Source: Gammaproteobacteria bacterium
Lineage (GTDB): Bacteria > Pseudomonadota > Gammaproteobacteria > Steroidobacterales > UBA11654
DNA: 56,349 nucleotides
Direction of reading: 5' to 3'
NCBI GenBank assembly: GCA_029941465.1
Contig: JAPYQN010000008.1
Coordinates: forward strand, 1 to 56,349
Shown: positions 6,478 to 15,140 of the stretch, piece by piece
Numbering within the stretch: position 1 is the stretch's first letter
How the letters are laid out: every line of letters starts with the position of its first letter
Notes under the pieces: generated by a model
The model's input: the letters and a program-made list of their open reading frames with translations, nothing else
Told to the model about the DNA's origin: nothing
Database searches by the model: none
Translations under genes and position numbers: made by a program

Positions 6478-6624
6478 TCCCTTTGTTTAGTAATAGGAGC
6501 TCTTGGATATACTTTAAAGTTTCCGAAACTTTCTCCAAAATTATTTAGCTATCATGAGGTCTTTCATGTGCTAGTTTCAGTGGCTGCAACGATACACTTT
6601 ATTGTTACTTACTCCATAATTTAA
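6478..6624 (+). pseudogene. C-terminal remnant of a hemolysin III (TrhA/PAQR) protein
   Basis: The frame 6478-6624 reads, among others, VIGALGYTLKFPKLSPKLF and then SYHEVFHVLVSVAATIHFIV before TAA. The block G(Y/F)HE-(V/I)FH-x-LV...HF is the conserved end of hemolysin III family membrane proteins (PF03006). No start codon or N-terminal five helices are present, so this is a fragment left by a deletion or recombination between the DUF5665 gene and repeat copy 7. A small hairpin GAGCTA/TAGCTC (6625-6648) follows. Confidence 0.75.
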
Positions 6625-6659
6625 GAGCTACACAAAATGATTTAGCTCAAAATGGTAAT

Positions 6660-6675
6660 TTTTGAGTGGGAATAA
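6660..6675 (+). repeat. guaA-end repeat, copy 7 (most distal)
   Basis: TTTTGAGTGGGAATAA; the core GAGTGGGAATAA is intact, but the flanking ACTA has degenerated to TTTT. It is the last clear copy, 5.7 kb from guaA. The next gene starts 81 nt downstream with its own ribosome site. Confidence 0.8.
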
Positions 6676-6756
6676 AGTAAATAAAGTGAATAAGGCACGT
6701 AAAAAAAAGAATAAATCAATATTTCAATGTAACAAATTAAAGTTGGGAGAATAAAT

Positions 6757-7242
6757 ATGCCAGAAATGACAATATTGGGTTGGTTCCACACCGCATTAGG
6801 AGCAGTGGCTGTATTAAATGGTTTTTATACCTTATATAAATATAGGGTGATTTCAGTGGAGGAGAGCTCTGGAAGATTATATGTATATGTAACCTTATTG
6901 GTTGCGGGTTCTGCCTTAGGAATTTATAACCAAGGAGGCTTCGGAATTGCTCATATACTTGCAGTTCTTACATTAATCGCTCTTGCTGGCGGCTTTATAA
7001 TGGAAAAAATTAAACTGTTTGGATCCTTCTCAAAATATTTCCAAGCACTCGGTTATACCAGTACACTCTTGTTTCATATGATTCCTGCAATAACGGACTT
7101 TCTAAGAAGATTGCCAGTTGGAGATCCATTCGTTGATTCTTTAGAAGATCCTTTACTAGTTAGTTTTCAGCTAGCTTTCTTGTTAATATTTTTTGTAGGG
7201 ATTATTGCCCAGATTTTTTGGCTTAAAAAACAAGAAGATTAA
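6757..7242 (+). CDS. Multi-pass membrane protein, DUF2306-like
   Basis: 161 residues with about five hydrophobic segments (roughly 5-27, 44-58, 63-82, 93-113, 133-156). It starts MPEMTILGWFHTALGAVAVL; ATG 6757 is preceded by GGGAG. The pattern of histidines near helix ends (WFHT, IAHI, LFHM) resembles DUF2306-like membrane proteins. Function unknown; no conserved catalytic motif can be named. Confidence 0.6.
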   Translation: MPEMTILGWFHTALGAVAVLNGFYTLYKYRVISVEESSGRLYVYVTLLVAGSALGIYNQGGFGIAHILAVLTLIALAGGFIMEKIKLFGSFSKYFQALGYTSTLLFHMIPAITDFLRRLPVGDPFVDSLEDPLLVSFQLAFLLIFFVGIIAQIFWLKKQED

Positions 7243-7280
7243 AAAAATTATAATGATACAAATTCTAGGGAGAATGATTG

Positions 7281-8168
7281 ATGGTAGAAATACTTCATTT
7301 AGATTCTGAAACTTCAGTAGCAGAAATTTTAAATGTTTTAGATGATGATGCTGCAGTAATTATTGAGAATGTTATTTCTATAGATACTGTTGAGACATTG
7401 AAAGGTGAGTTAGTTCCATACCTTTCAAAAGAGGTGTTTGGTAGAGATGAATTTACTGGTTTTAGTACTAAGAGAGTTGGAGCGTTAATGGCAAGATCAA
7501 ATACATGCAGAGATCTTGCTTTGAATCCTTTAGTAATTAATGTTACTAAGCAATATTTAGAACCTTTTGCTGATGGTTATCAGTTACATTTCACATCTGC
7601 TGTAAGTATTGGGCCTAGTGAAACAAAGCAGGTTTTACATAGAGATAGAGGCATATGGGGAGGTTATCTCCCAAGAAAGATAGAACCTCTTATGAGCACA
7701 ATTTGGGCTGTAACCGAATTCACCAGAGACAATGGAGCGACTCAGATAGTGCCAGGTTCTCACAAATGGGAGAAAGAAAGAAAGCCTGATGACACAGAAA
7801 TTGCTTACGCTGAAATGAATCCTGGCTCTGTTCTTCTATATACTGGAACTGTTCTACACGGGGGAGGTGCAAATAAAACCGCATCAGAAATTCGTACAGG
7901 AGTTTTTTTACATTATGCTCTTAATTGGTTAAGACAAGAAGAAAATCAATACTTGTCTTGTCCTCCAGAAATTGCCAAAGAGCTAAGCTCTGAATTAAGA
8001 TCTTTAATTGGTTATGCGAAAGGGGGCTATGTTTTAGGTTTTTACTCAGATCCCTATGACGAAGAAGCTAAGTTTGAATCAGTATCTCCTGAGAATATGT
8101 TCAATAACGCCAAGGATGAATTTGACAGTCTGCCCAACCCAGAAGAATTAATTGATAAAACTTCTTAA
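7281..8168 (+). CDS. Phytanoyl-CoA dioxygenase (PhyH) family protein
   Basis: 295 residues from ATG 7281 (AGGGAGA upstream). This is a Fe(II)/2-oxoglutarate-dependent dioxygenase fold: HxD at residues 120-122 (LHRDRGIWGG), the NGAT block with VPGSH at 151-161, and the distal histidine in TVLHGGGANKT at about 193. The family hydroxylates varied substrates, from branched acyl-CoAs to small metabolites; the substrate cannot be told here. It is monocistronic and converges with the secreted LVIVD protein gene. Confidence 0.88.
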   Translation: MVEILHLDSETSVAEILNVLDDDAAVIIENVISIDTVETLKGELVPYLSKEVFGRDEFTGFSTKRVGALMARSNTCRDLALNPLVINVTKQYLEPFADGYQLHFTSAVSIGPSETKQVLHRDRGIWGGYLPRKIEPLMSTIWAVTEFTRDNGATQIVPGSHKWEKERKPDDTEIAYAEMNPGSVLLYTGTVLHGGGANKTASEIRTGVFLHYALNWLRQEENQYLSCPPEIAKELSSELRSLIGYAKGGYVLGFYSDPYDEEAKFESVSPENMFNNAKDEFDSLPNPEELIDKTS

Positions 8169-8241
8169 AAAATTACTCATTCAACTCTTGAGTTTGAGCA
8201 TCATATAGACACAAGTTGTGAAGAGCATGACTAAAACTCAA

Positions 8242-10734
8242 TTATTGACGTAAACCTTCTGAGATCCCCTTTAGGGTGGCATCTAATCTTTCGAATCGGT
8301 TTTTTGTCTGGACATCAGCATTCAATCCTTCAGCTGACAAGCTAAATCTGTTGATTTGTCGGGCGAGTCTATTGTTACCACCCATCTCCATTTCCATTTT
8401 GACTTGGTCGAGTTTTTCGATAATTTGATCCGCAGTATCTTCATCTATGGCTTTGTCTCTCAAAAGCTGATCAATATAGGCACGAGCCACCTCTGGAGTC
8501 GCGGGCCAGCCCATTGGCATTTGTTGTTGTGGGTTGAAAGCACGACGATGGCCAATCATTGGATAGGCAAGTGCAGCGGCTGCGATTTCGTTTTCACTCA
8601 GATACTCACTGGGTATTAGTTTTAATATGTCTAAGCCTCGAGTTATCTCAGTTCCATAAATAGTACCTTCATAATAATACACAGACCAATAACCACCTGT
8701 TATCAACTCGTCCTCCATTATAGGTCCACGGTCGAAGTAGGCGATCTCTATGGGGTTTAATGAATCAGTAAAATCAATCACTGAGATTCCACCTTGATAC
8801 CAGGCCTGGACAAAGATGTCTCGTCCTGGAACAGGGACAATTGAACCATTGTGAGCAACACAATTTTCAGTTTCCATTTGCGGTGCTGGCATCTTGTAGT
8901 GACTTCTAAATTCAAGTTTCTCATCGACAATATCGTAAATGGCATCTGCACCCCAGTTTACTGGATCCCAGGCCCGACAGCGTGCACGGCCACCGCCACC
9001 CCATTCGTCTGTGAACAGCACCTTAGTGCCTTCATTATTGAAGGTAGCTGAGTGCCAGTAGGCAAAGCCAGAATCTGTTACCACATCGATTCGATGGGGT
9101 TTACTTGGATCCGTGATGTCAAAGAGAATACCATTACCAGAACAGGCACCAGCAGCTATATTGGCTGATGGGAATACCGTTATGTCATGACACTGGTCTG
9201 TGATATAGGTCTCCTGAGAATCATCACCATGGTCACCGCCACGCCAGAGTCCAGCCAGCACTCCTGTTTCAGGGTCAGCAAATACTGCAGGGCTGTCAAT
9301 GATTCGTGACTGAGAGGGATCATCCACTGGAATTTCGATCACATCGATACGGAAAAGGGCAGTGCGGTCATCGCCGGGAATGTCCTCAATACATTGTTCT
9401 AATTCTTCCTCTTCACGAACACTTCCGGTGCCTGAGTTATAGACCAGAATCTTGCCATCTGGACTAGGACCTGACACCACTGAATGGGTATGAGAGCCAC
9501 GGCAAGTTTGCACTGCACCCACCTGTTTTGGTCGACTCAAATCAGAGATATCAAAGATGCGTAATCCACGGAAACGATCTAGACTCGCGTCTACTATCAC
9601 TCCTTCTAGTCCACAGTCAAGTCGACCACGAGTCTCTTCAACTGAATAAATTAGTAGGTCCCCAACTAAGGAAACGTCACCTTGACCTCCTGGGCAAATA
9701 ACAGAGGTTATAAGTTCTGGTAAACCTTCCTCACTGATACTATAGATGTTGAAGCCATGGTAGCTTCCAGTCACTAGTATATCGTCTCGGAAGGTCATGT
9801 CTGTGTTGGAGAAACTGAGCATTGGATAACGCCGATTCATTGCATCTTCTTCTATAGATGTAACCTCCTCTTCATCTTCCTCAATGCTTTCTTGATCTTC
9901 TCTCTCAGTATTCTCATCCAGCTCTTCAGCCCCTCGTTCTGCAGGATTCGCAGGGTCATAGAATCCCACAGGCTTGCGTTGGGATTCCAAGAGTTGCATA
10001 TTCATGATCGCTTCTTCTGCATCATAAAGGCCCGAAGCCAACCCTGCCCGTGGGTCACTTGAGAGACCTATTAATAATGAGTTCATTCGCTCAATTTCCA
10101 CTGCTTGATCATTGGTTATATCCGAGGCAAATTCATTGAGAATGGGGTCGTAGGTAGACCCAGGCTTATCTCTGAGTTCCTCAACCATTTTTATTGCTCC
10201 ATCATGATGAGCAATCATAAGAGACAGAAAAAGTTGGTCAAAATCTGTGCTTTTTGATTCAGCAAGTTGAGTCATTTGTTCTGTAGTCGCCATACCAATC
10301 ATGGTGTGGTGAGTATGCTCTGAGTGTTCCGTAGTGGGGTCAGGTACTTGCTCTTCGCGTTCTTGCAACCAGTCTTGCATAAAACTTATTTCATCCTCTT
10401 GTGAAACATCAATGCGCCCAGCCAGATCAAGAATTGCCTGATTATTGGTACTTGGTATCGCCAGCCTAGACATCAATAGAGCTTGATGATGATGGATAAT
10501 CATGTCTTTCATGAATTCGACATCGGCAACCGTATACGAAGAATTAGCAATATTTACTGCAGTTTCTGCATCAAGTTCACGCGTGGGGTTGCCAGGAGCA
10601 CCTGGCTGAAGGATGGGGACTTCTGACACGCTAACAGACGGAATTAACAGACCACTCAAAAGGATGATGATAGTAATTTTGGAAAATGTTCTAAAAAGAT
10701 AGATGTAAGTTGGATTGTTCAAAGATTCCTTCAT
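8242..10734 (-). CDS. Secreted DUF305 / LVIVD beta-propeller protein
   Basis: 830 residues. An N-terminal hydrophobic export segment lies at about 18-36. A DUF305 domain follows (about 65-225), with its hallmark His-rich helices DVEFMKDMIIHHHQALLMSR and LMIAHHDGAIKMVEEL. A very acidic linker (about 280-300, EEDEEEVTSIEEDA) leads to a long region of LVIVD-type propeller repeats, with blades such as GSYHGFNIYSI, GLRIFDISDLSRPK and GGISVIDFTDSLNP. The C-terminus is helical. DUF305 proteins are often metal (copper) related; the propeller suggests extracellular or periplasmic binding. The actual role is unknown. The ribosome site is weak. Confidence 0.85.
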   Translation of the reverse strand: MKESLNNPTYIYLFRTFSKITIIILLSGLLIPSVSVSEVPILQPGAPGNPTRELDAETAVNIANSSYTVADVEFMKDMIIHHHQALLMSRLAIPSTNNQAILDLAGRIDVSQEDEISFMQDWLQEREEQVPDPTTEHSEHTHHTMIGMATTEQMTQLAESKSTDFDQLFLSLMIAHHDGAIKMVEELRDKPGSTYDPILNEFASDITNDQAVEIERMNSLLIGLSSDPRAGLASGLYDAEEAIMNMQLLESQRKPVGFYDPANPAERGAEELDENTEREDQESIEEDEEEVTSIEEDAMNRRYPMLSFSNTDMTFRDDILVTGSYHGFNIYSISEEGLPELITSVICPGGQGDVSLVGDLLIYSVEETRGRLDCGLEGVIVDASLDRFRGLRIFDISDLSRPKQVGAVQTCRGSHTHSVVSGPSPDGKILVYNSGTGSVREEEELEQCIEDIPGDDRTALFRIDVIEIPVDDPSQSRIIDSPAVFADPETGVLAGLWRGGDHGDDSQETYITDQCHDITVFPSANIAAGACSGNGILFDITDPSKPHRIDVVTDSGFAYWHSATFNNEGTKVLFTDEWGGGGRARCRAWDPVNWGADAIYDIVDEKLEFRSHYKMPAPQMETENCVAHNGSIVPVPGRDIFVQAWYQGGISVIDFTDSLNPIEIAYFDRGPIMEDELITGGYWSVYYYEGTIYGTEITRGLDILKLIPSEYLSENEIAAAALAYPMIGHRRAFNPQQQMPMGWPATPEVARAYIDQLLRDKAIDEDTADQIIEKLDQVKMEMEMGGNNRLARQINRFSLSAEGLNADVQTKNRFERLDATLKGISEGLRQ

Positions 10735-10804
10735 TTTTAAAAAGTATACAATTTGATACTACGATAAAATGAATCAAATCAGTAATCTATATTAGAGTTT
10801 AGTT

Positions 10805-11533
10805 ATGAAATATTATGTAAATGTTTTCTTGGTATTGTTAATTATTATTTCAATCTTTGGTTTACAACCATTCCGTCAAACCATAGACGCTGAAAAAACT
10901 TTGGTTGAAGACACTGGAGTTTATGCTACCGAAGTTCGAAGATTGCCTGATGCAACTTATTTAGTTGCTGTGAGAACTCCAATGCCTGAGGTAAAGGCAG
11001 ACATGGTTCGTTGGTGGTTCTCTGATTTTCTGCAGACAACAGAACATTACAATTGGTGGCATCCCAAAGATCATGTATGGATGGATTGGGAAAATAAAAT
11101 GCCAGGAGAAAATACAGGCTCTAGCCATTTAGTACATGAATACATTGGCGGCGAGTTAGCAAAGCTTAGAATACAATTTGTTAATAGTGCAGAGTTCTTT
11201 GGCTATGAAGTAAATGATGAAAATACATTCGTAATTTGTGCGAAAGTAGGCTTGCTAGAAGAAGATATCAACGTAGCAAAAATGTGTCATGTTGTAAGAA
11301 ATACATTGGATGGCGCAGAAATGAGAACTCGTTTTTGGTTGGGGCATGTTGCTAAGCGTGAAGGAAACAAAACCATTACCTCAATACAGGGTTTTATTGG
11401 AAATACGGCTTTAGTACGTCTGTTTGTGCTAGATAAACATAGTGCAGAAGACTTAAAGCGCCATGCAAAGGAAGAGATGAAGTATTTAGCAGATTTACTA
11501 CCAACACTTTATGAATCAGAAAAAAGAGGTTAG
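10805..11533 (+). CDS. DAPG hydrolase (PhiG)-like protein
   Basis: 242 residues. An N-terminal hydrophobic segment (about 4-21) suggests export or anchoring. The core WWFSDFLQTTEHYNWWHPKD, followed by HVWMDWENK, matches the DAPG-hydrolase domain family, Zn-dependent enzymes that cleave C-C bonds of acylated phloroglucinols; the conserved His/Glu cluster is visible in this block. Many family members in marine bacteria have unknown substrates. It is divergent from the LVIVD gene across a 70-bp gap that must hold both promoters. Confidence 0.75.
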   Translation: MKYYVNVFLVLLIIISIFGLQPFRQTIDAEKTLVEDTGVYATEVRRLPDATYLVAVRTPMPEVKADMVRWWFSDFLQTTEHYNWWHPKDHVWMDWENKMPGENTGSSHLVHEYIGGELAKLRIQFVNSAEFFGYEVNDENTFVICAKVGLLEEDINVAKMCHVVRNTLDGAEMRTRFWLGHVAKREGNKTITSIQGFIGNTALVRLFVLDKHSAEDLKRHAKEEMKYLADLLPTLYESEKRG

Positions 11534-11619
11534 ATCACAATGAGCGAAATGGCATGGTCATCTCTAATCTGGATTGATTCAGCCAATGAATAAAAAAGTA
11601 GTTAATCAATTAATATGTA

Positions 11620-11646
11620 GGTAATATTTTTAGTTTATATATTACC
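11620..11646. promoter_or_regulatory. Dyad upstream of acyl-CoA dehydrogenase operon
   Basis: Perfect 8-bp arms GGTAATAT (11620-11627) and ATATTACC (11639-11646) separated by 11 nt, 34 nt before the start of the first acyl-CoA dehydrogenase gene. It may be an operator for a TetR- or FadR-type regulator, or a weak terminator of the preceding gene. Confidence 0.4.
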
Positions 11647-11680
11647 CCTTAGGATAATTTTCTTAGTTTAGAAGCATAGT

Positions 11681-12850
11681 ATGGAAATAAGTTTTACAGA
11701 GAAAGACCTAGAATTCAGAGATGAAATAAGATCCTGGATTAAACACGATTACCCAAAACACATCAAAGAAAAACAAGACAAAGGGGAGGTCTTAACCAAA
11801 GAAGAGGTTATTGAGTTTCACAAAGCACTCGCTGCTAAAGGGTGGATGGGCTATAACTGGCCAGCTGAATATGGAGGAACCGGCTGGACGTCCACGCAAA
11901 TATATATTTTCCAGAAGGAATTTGGTCTTGCAGGTTGTCCAAATATTTTACCTTTTGGCGTGAGCATGGTGGGGCCTGTTATCTACACTTTTGGAAATGA
12001 AGAGCAAAAGAAGAGATTCTTACCAGATATATTAAATTTTAATACCTGGTGGTGCCAAGGGTATTCAGAACCGGGTTCAGGTTCTGATTTGGCTTCCCTA
12101 AAAACCAAAGCTGTCAGAGAAGGTGATGATTATATTGTCAATGGATCCAAAACATGGACGACTCTAGCTCAACATGCTGATTGGATATTCAACCTAGTTA
12201 GAACTGAAACAACAGAAAAAAGACAGGAAGGTATTTCCTTTATTCTAATTAATATGAACACTCCGGGTGTTGAAGTGGAACCAATTATTACAATTGATGG
12301 AGCGCATGAAGTGAATGCTGTCTTTTTTACTGATGTGAAAGTACCTGTTGAGAATTTAATTGGAGAGGAAGGTAAAGGTTGGACCTATGCAAAATTTTTA
12401 TTAGCTCATGAACGATTTGGTATCGCTGTTGTCGGAGCTTCAATCAGACAGTTAAGTAAATTAAAACAATTGGTCGCAGAGCTTGATAATCCTGATCTAG
12501 AAAGAAAGGTTAAAGAGCTTGAGATTAATCTTTCAGCTTTGGAGATGTTAGAGCTTAGGCTACTGTCTGATTTAGAAAACGGCGGCCATCCCGGTGCAGA
12601 ATCCTCCATTTTAAAAATACGAGGTACCGAGATACAACAACGTCTCACAGAATTATTTGTCGAAGCTTCTGGAGAGTATGCTCTTATTTACCCCGGACCT
12701 CATGGTCATCTTGCTAACTCAAAACCAAGCGGCCCTGACCATGCTGCTAAATCACTTTCTAAGTATCTTAATTTTCGCAAAGCCTCTATCTATGGAGGTA
12801 GCAACGAGATACAGAAAAACATAATTTCTAAAATGATATTAGGTTTGTAG
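11681..12850 (+). CDS. Acyl-CoA dehydrogenase (subunit of a pair)
   Basis: 389 residues with the three-domain acyl-CoA dehydrogenase fold: an N-terminal helical domain (GWMGYNWPAEYGGTG), the middle domain with the FAD-binding CQGYSEPGSGSDLASL and GSKTWTTLAQHADW, and a C-terminal helical domain ending RKASIYGGSNEIQKNIISKM. It is close to the FadE6/17/26-type group often found as one half of heteromeric enzymes. It introduces an alpha,beta double bond into an acyl-CoA. The next gene follows after 2 nt, implying an alpha-beta complex like those of sterol side-chain degradation; the substrate is inferred only as an unusual acyl-CoA. Confidence 0.92.
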   Translation: MEISFTEKDLEFRDEIRSWIKHDYPKHIKEKQDKGEVLTKEEVIEFHKALAAKGWMGYNWPAEYGGTGWTSTQIYIFQKEFGLAGCPNILPFGVSMVGPVIYTFGNEEQKKRFLPDILNFNTWWCQGYSEPGSGSDLASLKTKAVREGDDYIVNGSKTWTTLAQHADWIFNLVRTETTEKRQEGISFILINMNTPGVEVEPIITIDGAHEVNAVFFTDVKVPVENLIGEEGKGWTYAKFLLAHERFGIAVVGASIRQLSKLKQLVAELDNPDLERKVKELEINLSALEMLELRLLSDLENGGHPGAESSILKIRGTEIQQRLTELFVEASGEYALIYPGPHGHLANSKPSGPDHAAKSLSKYLNFRKASIYGGSNEIQKNIISKMILGL

Positions 12851-12852
12851 TT

Positions 12853-13956
12853 ATGAATTTAAATTTTTCAGATGAACAGCAAATGCTAAGAGATCAGGTC
12901 CAAAAGTTCTGTGAGTCAGATTATACTTTTGAAAAAAGAGAGGAAATTATTAAATCTGGAGAGGGCTTCAATAGAGATTTTTGGAAGCAATATTCGGAGC
13001 TTGGATGGCTATCTCTGCCTTTTAAAGAAGACTCAGGTGGGCTTGGTTATGGACCAGTTGAACTTTCCATTTTATTCGAAGAATTTGGAAAAGTGCTTGT
13101 AATTGAACCTTATCTAAGCACAGTCGTATTGTCAGGAACCATCATTGATCATTCCTCTTTTGATAGGCGTATTGAACTTATAGAAGGAATCATATCCGGC
13201 GACAAACATCTGTCCCTAGCTTATATTGAGTCCAATCAAAACTTTGATCATTCTGATCCTAAAACCTCAGCTTCAAATCAAGGTGATAACATACTGGTTA
13301 ATGGTAAGAAATCGTTGGTTTTAAATGGCGGTAATGCAAACCATTTTATTGTCATGGTGACACTTGATAAAGAATGTGCCTTGGTTTTGATTGACAAGGA
13401 TCAGGCAGGACTATCATTAAATCAATACCCAACTGTGGATGGACAGACTTGTGCAGAGTTAACACTTGAGAACGTTAGCATCACTAACGAGGCAATTATT
13501 GCTCAAGGCGATGAAGCCAAAAGACTTCTCGATGAAGCACTCAATCTAGCTACACTTTGTATCAGTGCTGAAAGCATTGGCTGTATGACAGCGTGTTATT
13601 TGCAAACAGTCGAATACACTAAGAGCAGGCAACAGTTTGGTCAACCCATCAGTAATTTCCAAGTGCTGCAACACAGAATGGTGGATATGTTTATCGAAAC
13701 TGAAATGTGTAAGTCGCTTTTATATAAAGCTATGCTTGAGTGTGATTCTGATGAAGACACGAAAGCTCAATCAGTCTCAGCTCTTAAATACCAAGTGGGA
13801 ACAGCAGGTAAATCTGTTTCCCAACAAGCTGTTCAGCTTCATGGTGGCATGGGTGTAAGTGATGAAATGCGGATCGGTCATTACCTGAAAAAGCTGGTTG
13901 CTATAGATGCCTTATTTGGCAATGCTGATTATCATCTGCATAAGTATTCAAAATAA
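12853..13956 (+). CDS. Acyl-CoA dehydrogenase (partner subunit)
   Basis: 367 residues, more divergent than its neighbour: LGWLSLPFKEDSGGLGYGPV in the N-terminal domain, YTKSRQQFGQPISNFQVLQH in the C-terminal domain, and VQLHGGMGVSDEMRIGHYLK near the end. The middle domain lacks a clear SEPxxGSD motif, as in the partner subunits of heterotetrameric dehydrogenases. It starts 2 nt after the preceding stop and ends 2 nt before the next gene, so the three genes form one operon. Confidence 0.9.
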   Translation: MNLNFSDEQQMLRDQVQKFCESDYTFEKREEIIKSGEGFNRDFWKQYSELGWLSLPFKEDSGGLGYGPVELSILFEEFGKVLVIEPYLSTVVLSGTIIDHSSFDRRIELIEGIISGDKHLSLAYIESNQNFDHSDPKTSASNQGDNILVNGKKSLVLNGGNANHFIVMVTLDKECALVLIDKDQAGLSLNQYPTVDGQTCAELTLENVSITNEAIIAQGDEAKRLLDEALNLATLCISAESIGCMTACYLQTVEYTKSRQQFGQPISNFQVLQHRMVDMFIETEMCKSLLYKAMLECDSDEDTKAQSVSALKYQVGTAGKSVSQQAVQLHGGMGVSDEMRIGHYLKKLVAIDALFGNADYHLHKYSK

Positions 13957-13958
13957 GA

Positions 13959-14411
13959 ATGAGATTACGGAATAGAATTCCACCACCTATTGTTACTCTT
14001 GCCTTTATTCTTCTCAGTTTTTGGTTAACAAATTATCTTCCTAAACTAGTATTTAATTATCAGGGATTGTTATCCGTGTTAATGATTTTAATTGGCTTAA
14101 CAATTATGGTTATTGCTGTTAAAACATTTAAAAAGAATGAAACCACACTGAACCCTTTAAACCCAAGGGAAGCATCATATTTAGTTACTAACGGTATATT
14201 CAGTTACACAAGAAACCCTATGTATCTAGGAATGATAATTATTTTGTTAGGAGTCACTATTTATAATGGTGTTTACATTGGGATAATTATTCTACCGTGT
14301 TTTGTTCTCTACCTAACAGAATTCCAAATAAAACCTGAAGAAGAAGCCATGGAAGAAATATTCTCAGCTGACTATACAGATTATTTAAAAAGAGTGAGAA
14401 GATGGTTATAG
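13959..14411 (+). CDS. Isoprenylcysteine carboxyl methyltransferase-like membrane protein
   Basis: 150 residues, four to five hydrophobic segments, with the family signature YLVTNGIFSYTRNPMYLGMI and a C-terminal EEEAMEEIFSADYTDYLKRV. This belongs to the ICMT/PEMT-like group of membrane methyltransferases; the bacterial substrate is usually unknown. It starts 2 nt after the second acyl-CoA dehydrogenase and is probably co-transcribed. Confidence 0.85.
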   Translation: MRLRNRIPPPIVTLAFILLSFWLTNYLPKLVFNYQGLLSVLMILIGLTIMVIAVKTFKKNETTLNPLNPREASYLVTNGIFSYTRNPMYLGMIIILLGVTIYNGVYIGIIILPCFVLYLTEFQIKPEEEAMEEIFSADYTDYLKRVRRWL

Positions 14412-14471
14412 AAATTACCCCAGTGATTATATGGTGGAATAAAAAAGTGTTAAGTTAACCTTATTGTAGTT

Positions 14472-15074
14472 GTGCTTGAATTTCTCACCATTGCTATTCT
14501 TCATTTATTTGCTGTAGCTAGCCCAGGACCTGATTTCTTATTGGTTACCAGGCAATGTTTGAAATTTGATCGAACTGTTGCTATTTGGGCAAGTGCAGGG
14601 ATAGCAACTGGAATTCTATTTCATTCTTTTATAGCAATTACAGGTGTTTCTTTAATCATCTCCTCAAACCCTGAGATTTTTAAATGGTTAAAGATTTTGG
14701 CATCAATCTATATTGCTTATTTAGGGTATCTATCAATATTTAAATCATCGACATCAGTTAGCGATGAAGATAAAAGAGATAATGAGGATTATTTTGGCTC
14801 ATTTGTCTTAGGCCTGATCACTAATATTTTAAATCCCAAGGCTATTTTATTTTTTATTACAGTTTTTACTGCAGTTGTGGATGCTTCAACCACACGTTTA
14901 TTACTAAGCATATACGGGTTTTACATGTCACTCACAACCTTCATTTGGTTTACCGGTATTTCTTATATCTTTTCTAATCAAGGGTTAAGAGATAAGTATA
15001 AAAAATTTATTCCACTCTTCGAAAAGAGCATTGGAGTAGTGCTTATTATTATTGCTCTTGGCTTAATTTTGTAA
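14472..15074 (+). CDS. LysE/RhtB-family exporter
   Basis: 200 residues, six hydrophobic segments. The family motif ASPGPDFLLVTRQCLKFDR is near the N-terminus and NILNPKAILFF in the fourth segment. Members export amino acids or related small metabolites. It starts with GTG at 14472. A substrate cannot be assigned. Confidence 0.87.
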   Translation: MLEFLTIAILHLFAVASPGPDFLLVTRQCLKFDRTVAIWASAGIATGILFHSFIAITGVSLIISSNPEIFKWLKILASIYIAYLGYLSIFKSSTSVSDEDKRDNEDYFGSFVLGLITNILNPKAILFFITVFTAVVDASTTRLLLSIYGFYMSLTTFIWFTGISYIFSNQGLRDKYKKFIPLFEKSIGVVLIIIALGLIL

Positions 15075-15140
15075 AAAAGGGTTTTAATCTCTTTTTTGAT
15101 TGATCTCAGATGTCTATAATTGTTCTTCAATCATTTAGGC

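Noticed and set aside
6741-6755. TTGGGAGAATAAATA as a repeat copy
   Set aside because: It lacks GAGTGGGA and is better explained as the ribosome site of the gene at 6757.
14431-14448. ATTATATGGTGGAATAAA as a further guaA-repeat copy
   Set aside because: Only GGAATAAA aligns with the core, with shifted spacing; expected by chance in AT-rich DNA.
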